A stretch of 64,000 nucleotides of DNA from Paracoccaceae bacterium (GTDB lineage Bacteria > Pseudomonadota > Alphaproteobacteria > Rhodobacterales > Rhodobacteraceae): contig JAIOYF010000002.1 in the NCBI GenBank assembly GCA_021741245.1, forward strand, positions 186,001 to 250,000, given 5' to 3'. Both the position numbers and the translations under genes were made by a program. The notes under the pieces were generated by a model. That model saw only the letters and a list, made by a program, of their open reading frames with translations. It had not been told where the DNA came from and made no database searches. Position 1 is the stretch's first letter. Every line of letters begins with the position of its first letter. This document shows, piece by piece, positions 27,553 through 37,183 of this stretch.

Positions 27553-28860
27553 ATGACGATTTCTTCCTCGCTGAACGCGGGCGTGGCGGGTCTGTTTGCG
27601 AATGCAACCCGATTGGCCACCATCTCGGACAACATCGCGAATTCTTCGACCTTTGGGTACAAAAGGGCTGCTGCCGAATTTGAAAGCATGGTCATTTCCA
27701 ATTCGCGGGGGGCAGGATCTTATTCTGCGGGGGGCGTGCGCGCCTCATCCTTGCGACTGATAGATGAACGCGGCTCCATCGTTGGCACGTCGAATGCGCT
27801 GGATCTTGCGGTATCGGGGCGCGGGATGCTGCCCGTGATGCCGGCGGTCTCCATTGGGGGGGGCGTCGGTGAGCAACCCTTGATGATGACCACCACAGGG
27901 TCATTCCGAACCGATCCCGATGGGGTCTTGCGCACCGAATCCGGTCTGGTGCTTTTGGGCTGGCCTGCAAATGCAGATGGGTCGATCTCTACTTTCCCGC
28001 GCGATACCGTGACGGGCCTGCAACCGGTTGTGATCAACGCCAACCAGACTGCGGGGGACCCGACGACTGTGATGGCCTTGGGCGTCAACCTTCCCGCGAC
28101 CGAAACAGAGGCCGGGGCCTCGGGTGAGGTTTTGCCGGTTTCGGTGGAATATTTCGGCAACCTTGGCACCTCGGAATCCCTCGACATCACCTTTACCCCG
28201 GTCGTTCCCGCGACGGGGTCCTCCAACAGTTGGACGATGGTGATCCGCGACAGCGCCTCGGCGGGCGCGATCATCGGGGAATACGACCTGACCTTTGACG
28301 ATACCCGTGGCGCAGGCGGCACACTGGCTTCGGTCACCGCGATTTCCGGGGGCGCGTATAGTGCCGTCGACGGCACCCTTGATCTGACGGTCGCCGGTGG
28401 CCCGATCACGATGACAATCGGCAAGCTGGCGGACCCCAATGGGCTGACCCAGCTTTCCGACAGTTTCGCCCCGACTGCGATCACCAAAGATGGCTCTCCG
28501 GTTGGCAATCTGATGGGGGTCGAGGTCGATGAAAACGGCTATATCATGGCCAGCTATGATACCGGATTCATCCGCCGCATCTATCAGATCCCTCTGGTCG
28601 ATGTGCCCAATGTCAACGGCCTGACCGCATTGAACAACCAGACCTATCAGGTCTCGACCGACTCGGGTTCGTTTTTCCTGTGGGATGCGGGTGATGGCCC
28701 CACGGGCAGCATCATCGGCTATGCCCGCGAAGGATCAACCACCGATGTCGCGGCAGAGCTGACGGCACTGATTCAGACGCAGCGGGCCTATTCCTCGAAT
28801 GCCAAGGTCATCCAAACCGTGGATGAGATGCTTCAGGAAACCACGAACATCAAACGTTAA
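27553..28860 (+). CDS. flgE: Flagellar hook protein FlgE
   Basis: A 435-residue axial protein polymerising into the hook. The conserved N-terminal rod/hook helix is SSSLNAGVAGLFANATRLAT followed by ISDNIANSSTFGYK. The C-terminal flg_bbr motif is ALIQTQRAYSSNAKVIQTVD and ends NIKR. The central domain (residues 100-370) is beta-rich, with GSFRTDPDGVLRTESGLVLLG. The sequence is of the alphaproteobacterial type. It begins a run flgE-flgK-flgL-flgI, the order I associate with CtrA-controlled Rhodobacterales flagella. The spacing of 15 bases to flgK indicates co-transcription. Confidence 0.94.
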   Translation: MTISSSLNAGVAGLFANATRLATISDNIANSSTFGYKRAAAEFESMVISNSRGAGSYSAGGVRASSLRLIDERGSIVGTSNALDLAVSGRGMLPVMPAVSIGGGVGEQPLMMTTTGSFRTDPDGVLRTESGLVLLGWPANADGSISTFPRDTVTGLQPVVINANQTAGDPTTVMALGVNLPATETEAGASGEVLPVSVEYFGNLGTSESLDITFTPVVPATGSSNSWTMVIRDSASAGAIIGEYDLTFDDTRGAGGTLASVTAISGGAYSAVDGTLDLTVAGGPITMTIGKLADPNGLTQLSDSFAPTAITKDGSPVGNLMGVEVDENGYIMASYDTGFIRRIYQIPLVDVPNVNGLTALNNQTYQVSTDSGSFFLWDAGDGPTGSIIGYAREGSTTDVAAELTALIQTQRAYSSNAKVIQTVDEMLQETTNIKR

Positions 28861-28875
28861 CCGGGGGGTTGAGGC

Positions 28876-30333
28876 ATGAGCATCTCATCCGCGCTTTCTT
28901 CGGCCCTCTCTGGCCTGACGGCGAATTCACGCATGGCCGAGGTCGCCGCTTCGAATGTTTCAAACGCGTTGACAGAGGGTTACGCGCGGCGAGAGGTCAA
29001 CCTTTCCTCTCGGTTCATCGGCATGACAGGCGTGGGCGTGACCATCAACGGCGTCACGCGTCATGTGAACCGGGGCTTGCTGCAGGATTTGCGCCTGTCA
29101 AACGCCAGTCTGGGCTCTCGGGATACCACCAAGGACTTCCTGCTCCAGTTTGAGAAAGCGCTGGGAACCCCGGATCAGGCAAGCTCTCTTTCCGGGCGGA
29201 TTGCGGCGTTGGAAAAATCCCTGATCGAAGCCGCCGCCCGCCCGGAATCAGAGGCGCGGCTGGCCGCCGTCGTTGATGCGGCGCGCTGGTTGACGCAAGG
29301 AATGACCGATACCTCAGACCAGATTCAACAGGCCCGCCAATCCGCCGATGCCAGCATCGCCCTACAGGTTGAACAGGTAAACAGCGCCCTTCGGGGTGTC
29401 ACCGACATCAATAAGAAGATCCGCGTTTCAACGGTGGCAGGTCAGGACACAACAGCCTTGATGGATCAAAGGCAACAGCTGATCGACCGAATTTCCGGCA
29501 TTGTCCCCTTGCGTGAGGTGGCCCGCGACAACGGTCAGGTCGCGCTCTACACCACCGGGGGAAGCATCTTGCTGGATGGCAGGCCTTCAATACTTGGCTT
29601 TACTGCAACAGGTTTCATCACCCCGGACATGACGCTTGCCTCGGCTGCGTTGTCAGGGCTGACGGTGAACGGACAAGCGGTCAGCACATCCCCCGCGGGC
29701 GGCAGATTGGGCGAGGGCAGCCTCTCTGCCCTGTTTGACCTGCGCGACCGCATCGCGCCGGAAAGCCAGATCCAGATCGACGCCATTGCCCGCGACCTGA
29801 TCGAACGATTTGAGACACCCGGCCTTGATCCAACCGCAATTCCCGGTGCTGCTGGCCTCTTTACCGACGACGGCGCGCCCTTTGACACCCTGTCCGAAAC
29901 TGGCCTTGCCGGGCGCTTGCGACTGACGGATCTGGTGCAACCCGAAAGCGGTGGCGCCCTGTGGCGGCTGCGCGATGGGTTGGGTGCTGCAAGCGCTGGT
30001 GCCCCCGGATATTCGGGCCAAATCACCGCTTGGTCTGGGGCGCTGACGGCAGCGCGTGCGCCTGCGTCGGGGGGATTTACAGCCGGGGCCCGCAAATTCG
30101 CCGATCTTGCATCGGAACTGGTCTCTTCTGTCACGGTTCGGCGCCTGTCGTCTGAGACCGAGGCCAGCTTTGCGACCGCACGGGCCGATGGGTTGCGCAC
30201 CGAATTGCTGCGCGACGGCGTTGATACAGATGATGAAATACAGCGCCTGCTGCAGATTGAGCAGGCCTATGCCGCCAATGCCCGCGTCATCCAGACTGTG
30301 GATGACATGATTCAGACCATTTTGGGGATTTGA
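28876..30333 (+). CDS. flgK: Flagellar hook-associated protein 1 (FlgK)
   Basis: A 485-residue hook-filament junction protein. The N-terminal helix is SSALSSALSGLTANSRMAEV followed by AASNVSNALTEGYARR, the FlgK-type N-terminus. The coiled region (residues 110-200) includes DINKKIRVSTVAG and DQRQQLIDRISGIVPL. The C-terminal flg_bbr motif is LLQIEQAYAANARVIQTVDD and ends QTILGI. A G-rich ribosome site (GGGGGG, seven bases upstream) marks the ATG. It overlaps nothing and is followed two bases later by flgL. Confidence 0.93.
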   Translation: MSISSALSSALSGLTANSRMAEVAASNVSNALTEGYARREVNLSSRFIGMTGVGVTINGVTRHVNRGLLQDLRLSNASLGSRDTTKDFLLQFEKALGTPDQASSLSGRIAALEKSLIEAAARPESEARLAAVVDAARWLTQGMTDTSDQIQQARQSADASIALQVEQVNSALRGVTDINKKIRVSTVAGQDTTALMDQRQQLIDRISGIVPLREVARDNGQVALYTTGGSILLDGRPSILGFTATGFITPDMTLASAALSGLTVNGQAVSTSPAGGRLGEGSLSALFDLRDRIAPESQIQIDAIARDLIERFETPGLDPTAIPGAAGLFTDDGAPFDTLSETGLAGRLRLTDLVQPESGGALWRLRDGLGAASAGAPGYSGQITAWSGALTAARAPASGGFTAGARKFADLASELVSSVTVRRLSSETEASFATARADGLRTELLRDGVDTDDEIQRLLQIEQAYAANARVIQTVDDMIQTILGI

Positions 30334-30335
30334 GC

Positions 30336-31340
30336 ATGACAATGGTATCCTTTGGTGACTTGGCGCAGAATTTCATGCTGCGCGCCCAGACCTCGCGCCT
30401 GAAAACTGACTCTGTCAGGATTGCGCAGGAATTGACCTCGGGCCGGTTGAGCGATGTCGGCGCGGCGCTGTCGGGCGACATGGGGCGGCTGTCGTCCCTC
30501 TCGCGCGTGCACCAGCTTTTGAATGGGTTTCAATCGGTTGCCAAGGATGCCGCCTTTCAATCCGCAACAATTCAGGGCGTCATTGGCTTTGTGTCCGAAA
30601 ACACCCAAGCCATGGTCGGCAGCCTGATCGGGGCCCCGCTAAACGGCAATGGTGATGTGCCCGCCCTGATCGGGGGCGAGGCCCGCTCTCGCCTGTCCGG
30701 TGTGCTTGAGGCGATGAATACCTCCTCCTCTGGCCGCACCTTGCTTGCAGGGACTGCCGTTGATGGACGTGCGGTCTCTGGCATGGATACCTTGCTCGGG
30801 GCGTTGCGAACGGAACTGGCCGGGGTCACGACCGCGGATGAGGCGATGACCCGCATTTCTGCTTGGTTCGATGCCCCGGCTGGCTATAGCAGCACCGTCT
30901 ATCAAGGCGGCCCCGCGCTGGAGGACCTGCCTGTTTCGCAAAATGATGCGGTCTGGCTTGGGGTTACGGCGGATGATCCGGCCTTTCGCAGCGCCCTGAT
31001 GGGCCTTGCGACAGCCGCTTTGGTCGATGATTCAGCGCTTGGATTTTCGGATCGGGAGCGCAAGGCCCTTGCCAATCGCGCGGGGGAGGCGATTTTGGGC
31101 GGGCAAGACAGTTTGGTCAGTCTCGCCGCCCGCCTTGGTGTCAGCGAAGGGCGGCTTGAAACCGTGCAGTCGCGCAATCAGGCGGAATTGCTCAGCCTTG
31201 AAATGGCACAGGCCGACCTTGTTGGATCTGATCCCTATACACTTGCCACAGAACTGGAGGCGGTCCAGACCAACCTTGAGATGGTGTATTCGATCACCGC
31301 TCGCATGTCGCGGCTGAACCTGACGGATTTCATCCGATGA
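30336..31340 (+). CDS. flgL: Flagellar hook-associated protein 3 (FlgL, flagellin family)
   Basis: A 334-residue protein of the flagellin/FlgL family. The N-terminal helix is FGDLAQNFMLRAQTSRLKTD followed by QELTSGRLSDV. The C-terminal helix is ELEAVQTNLEMVYSITARMS then RLNLTDFIR. It forms the second junction ring between hook and filament. ATG 30336 is preferred: the in-frame TTG at 30330 lies inside the end of flgK, and GGGG sits about nine bases upstream of the ATG. The stop overlaps flgI by ATGA. Confidence 0.88.
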   Translation: MTMVSFGDLAQNFMLRAQTSRLKTDSVRIAQELTSGRLSDVGAALSGDMGRLSSLSRVHQLLNGFQSVAKDAAFQSATIQGVIGFVSENTQAMVGSLIGAPLNGNGDVPALIGGEARSRLSGVLEAMNTSSSGRTLLAGTAVDGRAVSGMDTLLGALRTELAGVTTADEAMTRISAWFDAPAGYSSTVYQGGPALEDLPVSQNDAVWLGVTADDPAFRSALMGLATAALVDDSALGFSDRERKALANRAGEAILGGQDSLVSLAARLGVSEGRLETVQSRNQAELLSLEMAQADLVGSDPYTLATELEAVQTNLEMVYSITARMSRLNLTDFIR

Positions 31341-32479
31341 CCACAGTCCTTTCGTGCACTGTCCTGCGCCCGTTGCGCCATCTTTTGCCCTTGGTCGCGT
31401 CGTTCTTTCTGGTCTTTGCCGGGATGTCCGGGGCGGAGGAAATCCGGCTGAAGGATCTGGTCGAATTCGACGGGGTCCGCGGCAACGATCTGGTGGGCTA
31501 CGGCCTTGTGGTCGGGTTGAATGGCACAGGCGACGGGATCCGCAATGCCCCATTCACCGAAGAGATCATGTCAAACCTGCTGGAGCGTCTGGGTGTCAAT
31601 GTCGCGGGAGAGGCCTATCGCCCCAAGAACGTGGCCGCCGTATTCGTCACAGCGGAACTTCCGGCCTTTGCCCGCGCGGGGGGCCGCATTGATGTGACCG
31701 TGTCGGCCATTGGGGATGCCAAAAGCCTGCTGGGCGGAACCTTGGTGATGACCCCGATGAACGGGGCCGATGGGCAAATCTATGCCGTCGCACAGGGCAC
31801 CATCATCGCGGGTGGCGTCGTGGCCGAGGGCGATGCCGCGCGCGTCGTCCAAGGGGTGCCAACGGCAGGGGTGATCCCTGCTGGGGCACGGGTGGAGCGT
31901 GAGGTTGACTTTGATTTCACCACCCTCAATTCCTTGCGTCTAGCCTTGCGCAGCCCCGATTTCACCACCGCAGGCCGGATTGAGGCCAGTTTGAACCGCG
32001 AGTTTGGGCGCAGGGTTGCCACAATGCTTGATTCCGGCACGGTTGAGTTGGATGTGAATGCAGCCAACATGCGCTCACCGGCCCATGTGGTGGGGCGCAT
32101 TGAAAATCTGGCCATTTCACCGCAAATGCGGGCGCGTGTGGTGGTGGATCAGCGGTCAGGCACCATTGTCATCGGCGAAGATGTCCGGATCAGCCGTGTC
32201 GCCGTGGCACAAGGCAACCTCACCCTCAGGATCGAAGAGGCCCCCACGGTCGTTCAGCCGAACCCCTTTGCCGAGGGCGAGACCGTGGTGGTGCCGCGCA
32301 CCAATGCAAACATCAACCAAGAACCCGGAACGGGCCTTGCCGAGGTTACGGGTGGCACATCGCTGTCAGAACTGGTTGCGGGCCTGAACGCCCTCGGCGT
32401 CGCCCCGCATGACATGATCGACATCCTCAAAAGCATAAAGGCCGCAGGGGCCCTGCACGCCGAGTTTATCGTGAACTGA
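31337..32479 (+). CDS. flgI: Flagellar P-ring protein FlgI
   Basis: A 380-residue periplasmic protein forming the peptidoglycan ring. The signal peptide ends around AGMSGAEE (residue 34), and the mature protein begins IRLKDLVEFDGVRGNDLVGY. Other highly conserved FlgI parts are GLVVGLNGTGD, NVAAVFVTAELPAF, GTLVMTPMNGADGQIYAVAQ and the C-terminal DMIDILKSIKAAGALHAEFI. The length is typical (about 370). Translation is coupled to flgL (ATGA). It closes the alpha-type flagellar block; map follows on the other strand 20 bases later. Confidence 0.96.
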   Translation: MTTVLSCTVLRPLRHLLPLVASFFLVFAGMSGAEEIRLKDLVEFDGVRGNDLVGYGLVVGLNGTGDGIRNAPFTEEIMSNLLERLGVNVAGEAYRPKNVAAVFVTAELPAFARAGGRIDVTVSAIGDAKSLLGGTLVMTPMNGADGQIYAVAQGTIIAGGVVAEGDAARVVQGVPTAGVIPAGARVEREVDFDFTTLNSLRLALRSPDFTTAGRIEASLNREFGRRVATMLDSGTVELDVNAANMRSPAHVVGRIENLAISPQMRARVVVDQRSGTIVIGEDVRISRVAVAQGNLTLRIEEAPTVVQPNPFAEGETVVVPRTNANINQEPGTGLAEVTGGTSLSELVAGLNALGVAPHDMIDILKSIKAAGALHAEFIVN

Positions 32480-32499
32480 GCCCGGTGCAGCCCGCCAGT

Positions 32500-33309
32500 C
32501 TAACCCCAGGTTGGATGGAACTTGCCCGCCGGCGAGAGGGTAAAAATCTCGCAGCCCGTTGCTGTAACGCCAACCGAGTGTTCGAATTGGGCGGAAAGGG
32601 ATTTGTCACGGGTGACGGCTGTCCAATCATCGGCCAGCACTTTCGTTTCTGGACGCCCAAGATTAACCATAGGCTCGATGGTGAAAAACATCCCCTCTTC
32701 CAAGACAGCGCCACTGCCCGGACGGCCATAGTGCAAGACATTGGGTGGCGAATGAAAGACGCGTCCCAAACCATGGCCACAAAAATCACGCACCACACTC
32801 ATCCGATTGGCCTCGACATAGGCCTGAATGGCAAAGCCGATGTCGCCAAAGGTATTTCCCGGCTTAACCGCCGCAATCCCGCGCATCAGCGCCTCATGCG
32901 TGACTTCGATCAATCGCTCGGCCTTGCGGCCCAGATTGCCCGCGGCATACATGCGGCTCGTATCGCCAAACCACCCATCGACGATCACAGTCACGTCAAC
33001 GTTCAGAATATCGCCATCGGCCAGAACCTTTGCCCCGGGGATCCCGTGACAAACCACGTGATTGACCGAAATACATGAGGCGTGCTGATACCCCTTGTAG
33101 CCGATGGTGGCCGAGACCACCCCGCGCCGTTCAATCTCTTCCCGAATAAAATCGTCAATGACAGAGGTCGTCACCCCCGGCTTAACCAAGGGCGCCACCA
33201 TATCAAGGATCTCGGCCGCAATTTTTCCGGCCCGTTGCATGCCCACGAAATCGGAGTCTTCATAGATCCGAATGCCTTCGCGCGTGATGCGTCCGCGTGT
33301 GTCTTCCAC
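32500..33309 (-). CDS. map: Type I methionine aminopeptidase
   Basis: A 269-residue cytosolic enzyme that removes N-terminal Met from new proteins; it uses two divalent metals. Metal ligands are visible: Asp in DILNVDVTVIVDGWFGDTS, His in FCGHGLGRVFHSPPNV, Glu in MFFTIEPMVNLG and Glu in SAQFEHSVGVT. The GTG at 33309 is chosen as start (MEDTRGRITREGIRIYE) because AAGGAG lies six bases before it and this matches the family N-terminus; further upstream the frame has no family sequence. It stands between flagellar flgI and a molybdopterin-binding-like gene. Confidence 0.95.
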   Translation of the reverse strand: MEDTRGRITREGIRIYEDSDFVGMQRAGKIAAEILDMVAPLVKPGVTTSVIDDFIREEIERRGVVSATIGYKGYQHASCISVNHVVCHGIPGAKVLADGDILNVDVTVIVDGWFGDTSRMYAAGNLGRKAERLIEVTHEALMRGIAAVKPGNTFGDIGFAIQAYVEANRMSVVRDFCGHGLGRVFHSPPNVLHYGRPGSGAVLEEGMFFTIEPMVNLGRPETKVLADDWTAVTRDKSLSAQFEHSVGVTATGCEIFTLSPAGKFHPTWG

Positions 33310-33455
33310 CTGCCGCTCCTTCTGTCTTGACCCTAAATAGGCAAAACGCTTTGGATTGACCAGAGGCCGCCAGCATAACAAGGCACGCTGGGGGCTTTGA
33401 AAGCCTTGATCCGCGCCTTATACCCAGATTGGGAACCACGCAAAGGATGATGGGA

Positions 33456-34175
33456 ATGGCAAATCCAACCGCAGCGATGCTTGTGATCGGGGATGAGATC
33501 CTGTCCGGGCGGACCCGCGATTCCAATACGAACTTTCTGGCAGGCGAATTGACCCGCCACGGCATCCGCCTGATGGAGGCGCGCGTCGTCTCGGATGAGA
33601 TGGAGGCGATCATTGCCGCAGTGCGCGCCCTGAGCACGCGCTTTGACCATGTTTTCACCAGTGGCGGCATCGGGCCAACCCATGATGACATCACCGCTGA
33701 CGCGATTGCGGCGGCGTTTGAAACACCGATCACCCATCGCGCCGATGCCATGGCACTCTTGCAAGCGCATTATGATCGCAGCGGGATGGAGTTCAACGCC
33801 GCCCGCCAGCGTATGGCGCGCATCCCGGATGGGGCCATTTTGATCGACAATCCGATCAGCACGGCACCCGGCTTTTGCATCGGGAATGTGCATGTGATGG
33901 CGGGCGTTCCACGGGTGTTTGAGGCGATGGTCGCCTCGGTCTTGCCCACCCTTACCGGGGGAGATCCGCTGTTGAGCCAATCGTTGCGTGTCGACCGAGG
34001 TGAAGGGGATGTGGCCACGCCTTTTGCTGCCTTGGCGGCAGAGTTTCCCGATCTGACCATGGGCTCTTATCCCTTCAACCAAAATGGCGCGTTTGGCACC
34101 AATCTTGTCGTGCGTGGCACCGATCCGGCCCGGATTGACGCGGCCATGGTGCGTTTGGCTGGGCTGTTTGCATGA
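33456..34175 (+). CDS. Molybdopterin-binding (MoaB/CinA-N type) protein
   Basis: A 239-residue protein of the MoCF-binding fold, as in the N-terminal half of CinA. Motifs are LVIGDEILSGRTRDSNTNFL at residues 8-28 and VFTSGGIGPTHDDITADAIA near 65. Later segments fit the COG1058 group (GFCIGNVHVMAGVPRVFEAM). CinA's C-terminal deamidase domain is absent. The function of stand-alone members is uncertain; molybdopterin or nucleotide binding is family-based. ATG 33456 has AAAGGA eight bases upstream, and earlier in-frame ATGs fall in or near that site. It overlaps the GNAT gene by ATGA. Confidence 0.87.
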   Translation: MANPTAAMLVIGDEILSGRTRDSNTNFLAGELTRHGIRLMEARVVSDEMEAIIAAVRALSTRFDHVFTSGGIGPTHDDITADAIAAAFETPITHRADAMALLQAHYDRSGMEFNAARQRMARIPDGAILIDNPISTAPGFCIGNVHVMAGVPRVFEAMVASVLPTLTGGDPLLSQSLRVDRGEGDVATPFAALAAEFPDLTMGSYPFNQNGAFGTNLVVRGTDPARIDAAMVRLAGLFA

Positions 34176-34885
34176 TTTCCCCGGCGCTTCTGGCTGACGT
34201 CATGGCCGCGACTTGGCCTGCCGCCAGCGAGAGTCGGCTTGGCCCTTGGACCATTCGCGATGGTCAAGGTGGCGGTCAGCGCGTGTCTGCCGCAACGGCC
34301 GAGGGCGCGTGGTCGGATGAGGATATCCCCATGGCCGAAGAGGCCATGGCGCAGATTGGTCAGGGTCATCTTTTCTTGATACGTGCCCAAGATGCGCTTC
34401 TGGATCAGGCGCTTCAGGCGCGGGGCTATCGGATAAAGGACCCTGTCCTTGCCTATGCCGCACCAACGGGCCAGTTGGCTGACCCGGCCCCTGCGGGTAT
34501 GGCGGCCTTTGCCCATTGGCCGCCCTTGGCCATCTGCCGGCAAATCTGGGATGAGGCAGGGATCGGGCCTGCACGGCTGGCTGTGATGGACCGTGCAGCG
34601 GGGCCGAAATGTGCCATCCTTGCGCGCAGCAATGACCGGCCAACCGGGGTAGCCTTTGTCGCCCTGCACGGCACGACGGCCATGTTGCACGCCCTTGAGG
34701 TGGCCCCCACCGCCCGTCGGCAAGGTTCCGCGCACAATATGATGCGGGCAGCGGCTGTCTGGGCGCAACAAAACGGGGCAGACACGCTGTCTGTGGTGGT
34801 GACGGTCGCAAACACGCCGGCACGGGCGCTCTATGCTTCCCTGAAGATGGAAGTTGTGGGAGACTATCACTATCGGCAGAAATAA
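34172..34885 (+). CDS. GNAT-family N-acetyltransferase
   Basis: A 237-residue protein whose C-terminal part carries a GNAT core. ALEVAPTARRQGSAHNMMRA (about residue 170) is the acetyl-CoA-binding R/Q-x-x-G-x-A/G-like motif, and VTVANTPARALYASLKMEVV is the following helix with the conserved NxxAxxLYxxLGF-like pattern. The N-terminal 100 residues are less typical and may be a second, degenerate GNAT-like lobe. The substrate is unknown. It is co-transcribed and translationally coupled to the molybdopterin-binding-like gene. Confidence 0.82.
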   Translation: MISPALLADVMAATWPAASESRLGPWTIRDGQGGGQRVSAATAEGAWSDEDIPMAEEAMAQIGQGHLFLIRAQDALLDQALQARGYRIKDPVLAYAAPTGQLADPAPAGMAAFAHWPPLAICRQIWDEAGIGPARLAVMDRAAGPKCAILARSNDRPTGVAFVALHGTTAMLHALEVAPTARRQGSAHNMMRAAAVWAQQNGADTLSVVVTVANTPARALYASLKMEVVGDYHYRQK

Positions 34886-34918
34886 GCCCGAATTGGGCCA
34901 AAAAGGGCACGGCAACAC

Positions 34919-35911
34919 GTGGCAGGATATCGCAAATCGCTGGGCATGGCACTGGCTGCCTGGCTTGCCACATCGGTCGGCCATGCGCAGGCCCTGACAC
35001 TGCGTTTGCCCGAAACCGCCACACATGCCGCCGATCGCAGCGAAACCCTGACCTCATATGCCCTGCCGACCGGCCCGTTTTCTGACGGTCAAATCCCGAA
35101 CCAGCGGATTGAGGGGCCCATGACCCAGACCGCGTGGCGTATTGATACGCCGGGCCTGAGCACCCTTGAAATCCTTGCCCCCTTGCGCAGCCAATTGCTG
35201 GACGAAGGGTTTGCCACGCTTTTCGAATGTGGAACTGTGGACTGCGGCGGCTTTGATTTTCGCTACAACACCAGCATCCTGCCCGAACCTGAAATGCATG
35301 TGGACCTTGGCGATTTTCGCTTTCTTTCGGCCCGCAGGGGGGATGAGGCCGTCAGTCTGGTCGTCAGCCGCAGTTCTTCGGCGGGCTTTGTGCAGATGAT
35401 ACACATCGGCGGCACCGTGGGTGCACCCCCTGTGCTGACAGCATCGACCAAGGCCGGTGGTGGGGCGCAACCCGTGGCATTGGCCCGCCCGATTGTGGAC
35501 ACGGCTGAAACTGAGGGTGCGGCCGGACAGATCGGTGTGCGTCTGGTGGCGGGCGACTCGGTTGCTTTGGACGATCTGATCTTTGCCTCTGGCACCTCAA
35601 GCCTGAGCGAGGGGGCCTATGAGTCTTTGGCGGAACTCGCGGCATGGCTGACAGAAAACCCGGACCTGCGCGTGGCCATCGTGGGCCATACAGACGCCTC
35701 GGGCGGGTTGGAGGGAAATATCGCCCTCTCTCGCAAGCGCGCGCAATCCGTGCGCCAGCGGTTGATCGCCAATTACGCCATCCCTGCGGCCCAGATGGAG
35801 GCAGAGGGCGTTGGCTATCTGTCGCCCCGCGCCTCGAACGTGACAGAAGATGGGCGCCAGAAAAACAGACGGGTCGAAGTCATCATGACCTCGACCCAAG
35901 TTTCGCCCTAA
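34919..35911 (+). CDS. OmpA-family protein (exported)
   Basis: A 330-residue envelope protein. The signal peptide (MALAAWLATSVGHAQA within the first 27 residues) is followed by an unrecognised domain of about 170 residues that has a CGTVDCGGFDFRY segment with two cysteines. The C-terminal OmpA/Pal peptidoglycan-binding domain begins near residue 215 (LIFASGTSSLSEGAYESLAE, VGHTDASGGLEGNIALSRKR, NRRVEVIM). It probably links the outer membrane or periplasm to peptidoglycan. A GTG at 34919 is used as start because the signal peptide is then complete; ATG 34946 would give a shorter one. It converges on the LysR gene. Confidence 0.87.
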   Translation: MAGYRKSLGMALAAWLATSVGHAQALTLRLPETATHAADRSETLTSYALPTGPFSDGQIPNQRIEGPMTQTAWRIDTPGLSTLEILAPLRSQLLDEGFATLFECGTVDCGGFDFRYNTSILPEPEMHVDLGDFRFLSARRGDEAVSLVVSRSSSAGFVQMIHIGGTVGAPPVLTASTKAGGGAQPVALARPIVDTAETEGAAGQIGVRLVAGDSVALDDLIFASGTSSLSEGAYESLAELAAWLTENPDLRVAIVGHTDASGGLEGNIALSRKRAQSVRQRLIANYAIPAAQMEAEGVGYLSPRASNVTEDGRQKNRRVEVIMTSTQVSP

Positions 35912-35930
35912 GGGAACGCTCAGGCGGATA

Positions 35931-36836
35931 TCACCACAGATCGGGGCCCTTGTCGGAATACCGGCGGGCCAGAAAATCAATGAAAGCGCGAACCTTTGGC
36001 TGCGTGAAGCGGCCGGGTGGGTAAACGGCATAAATGCCAAGCACCTCTGTGGGCAGGCCGGGAAGAGCCTCTTCCACCAAGCCATCCTTGAGGGCGTCAT
36101 AGTACAAAAAGCTGGGAAGATAGGCGATCCCCAGACCCGAGACCGCCGCATTCAACAAGGATTGACCATCATTCACCGTCAACCAGCCCGCCGTTCTGAC
36201 CTGACGCTTTTCACCTGATGGTGCCGTGATTTTCCAAACATTGCCGTTTGCCTGATTGGAATAATGCAAAAGCTTGTGGTCATTCAGATCGTCGATTTTC
36301 AGGGGGCGCCCGTAGCGCTGAAAATAGCTGGGCGAGGCAATCATACGCTTTGACGTATCGGTCAGTTTGCGGGCACGCAGGGACGAGTCTTCCAAGTCTC
36401 CGACACGGATCGCCAGATCGAACCCTTCGGAGATCAACTCGACATAACGGTTGTTCAAAACCATGTTGACGGTGATATCGGGGTATTCCAGCAAGAAATC
36501 CCCCAGAATGGGCGACAACAGGTTCACACCAAAATCCGTGGCCACGCTGATCCGCAAAAGGCCGGACGGCGCACTTTGCATGGATGTGACCAAGGCATCT
36601 GCCTCTCCCGCATCATTCAGCACCCGCCGGGCGCGGTCATAATAGGCAAGACCAATCTCCGTCGGGCTGACGCGACGGGTGGTCCTGTTCAGCAGCCGCG
36701 CCCCAAGGCGCGCCTCAAGGGCCGAGACGTGCTTCGAAACGGCAGATTTCGAAATGCCCATCTTTTTGGCCGCATCAGTGAAGCCGCCTTGGTCTACGAC
36801 CGTGGCAAAGGCCTCCATTTCAGTCAGACGATCCAT
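35931..36836 (-). CDS. LysR-family transcriptional regulator
   Basis: A 301-residue regulator. The N-terminal winged helix (residues 1-60: MEAFATVVDQGGFTDAAKKM, ISKSAVSKHVSALEARLG, LLNRTTRRVSPTEIG) is of the DmlR/CrgA-like subgroup, and a periplasmic-binding-like effector domain follows. The effector and target are unknown. Divergent targets would lie upstream at 36837 and beyond, the EF-hand gene being the nearest candidate, but I see no clear T-N11-A palindrome that would settle this. Confidence 0.9.
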   Translation of the reverse strand: MDRLTEMEAFATVVDQGGFTDAAKKMGISKSAVSKHVSALEARLGARLLNRTTRRVSPTEIGLAYYDRARRVLNDAGEADALVTSMQSAPSGLLRISVATDFGVNLLSPILGDFLLEYPDITVNMVLNNRYVELISEGFDLAIRVGDLEDSSLRARKLTDTSKRMIASPSYFQRYGRPLKIDDLNDHKLLHYSNQANGNVWKITAPSGEKRQVRTAGWLTVNDGQSLLNAAVSGLGIAYLPSFLYYDALKDGLVEEALPGLPTEVLGIYAVYPPGRFTQPKVRAFIDFLARRYSDKGPDLW

Positions 36837-37183
36837 TTTTCCCCCAGGACGCGCTAATCGGGTTTATGCGTCCTTATTGACGTCGAAATCAGGCAGGATA
36901 AGGGCGCAGACTTGTCCTATCCGGGGAATTGTGGGGAATCGTCGCGGGGCGAGAAACGAAATTCCCCCGGCGCAAACCCGCGCTTTGTGCGAAGTCTGAT
37001 CCGCAGGAAAAGGCCGATATCTGCGGACAGGCAAGAATATGTTCCCGATTTTTGCAGAAATGGCGGGGGAAATCCGCCTGAGGCGACAGTAATTTGCCAC
37101 CTATGGAATGCTGTTCCTGATCCGCCTAGCTCTGCGGTTGACGGGGGTACTGATGCCCTCGTCTGATGAAAAAGGAAGAGATC
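36837..37183. other. Intergenic region between lysR-type gene and EF-hand gene
   Basis: A divergent spacer of 347 bases. No gene is supported here. It contains an inverted repeat TCCGCAG (37000-37006) / CTGCGGA (37021-37027) that could be a regulator site or a transcript hairpin, and AAGGAAGAG at 37172-37180 as ribosome site of the EF-hand gene. Confidence 0.45.
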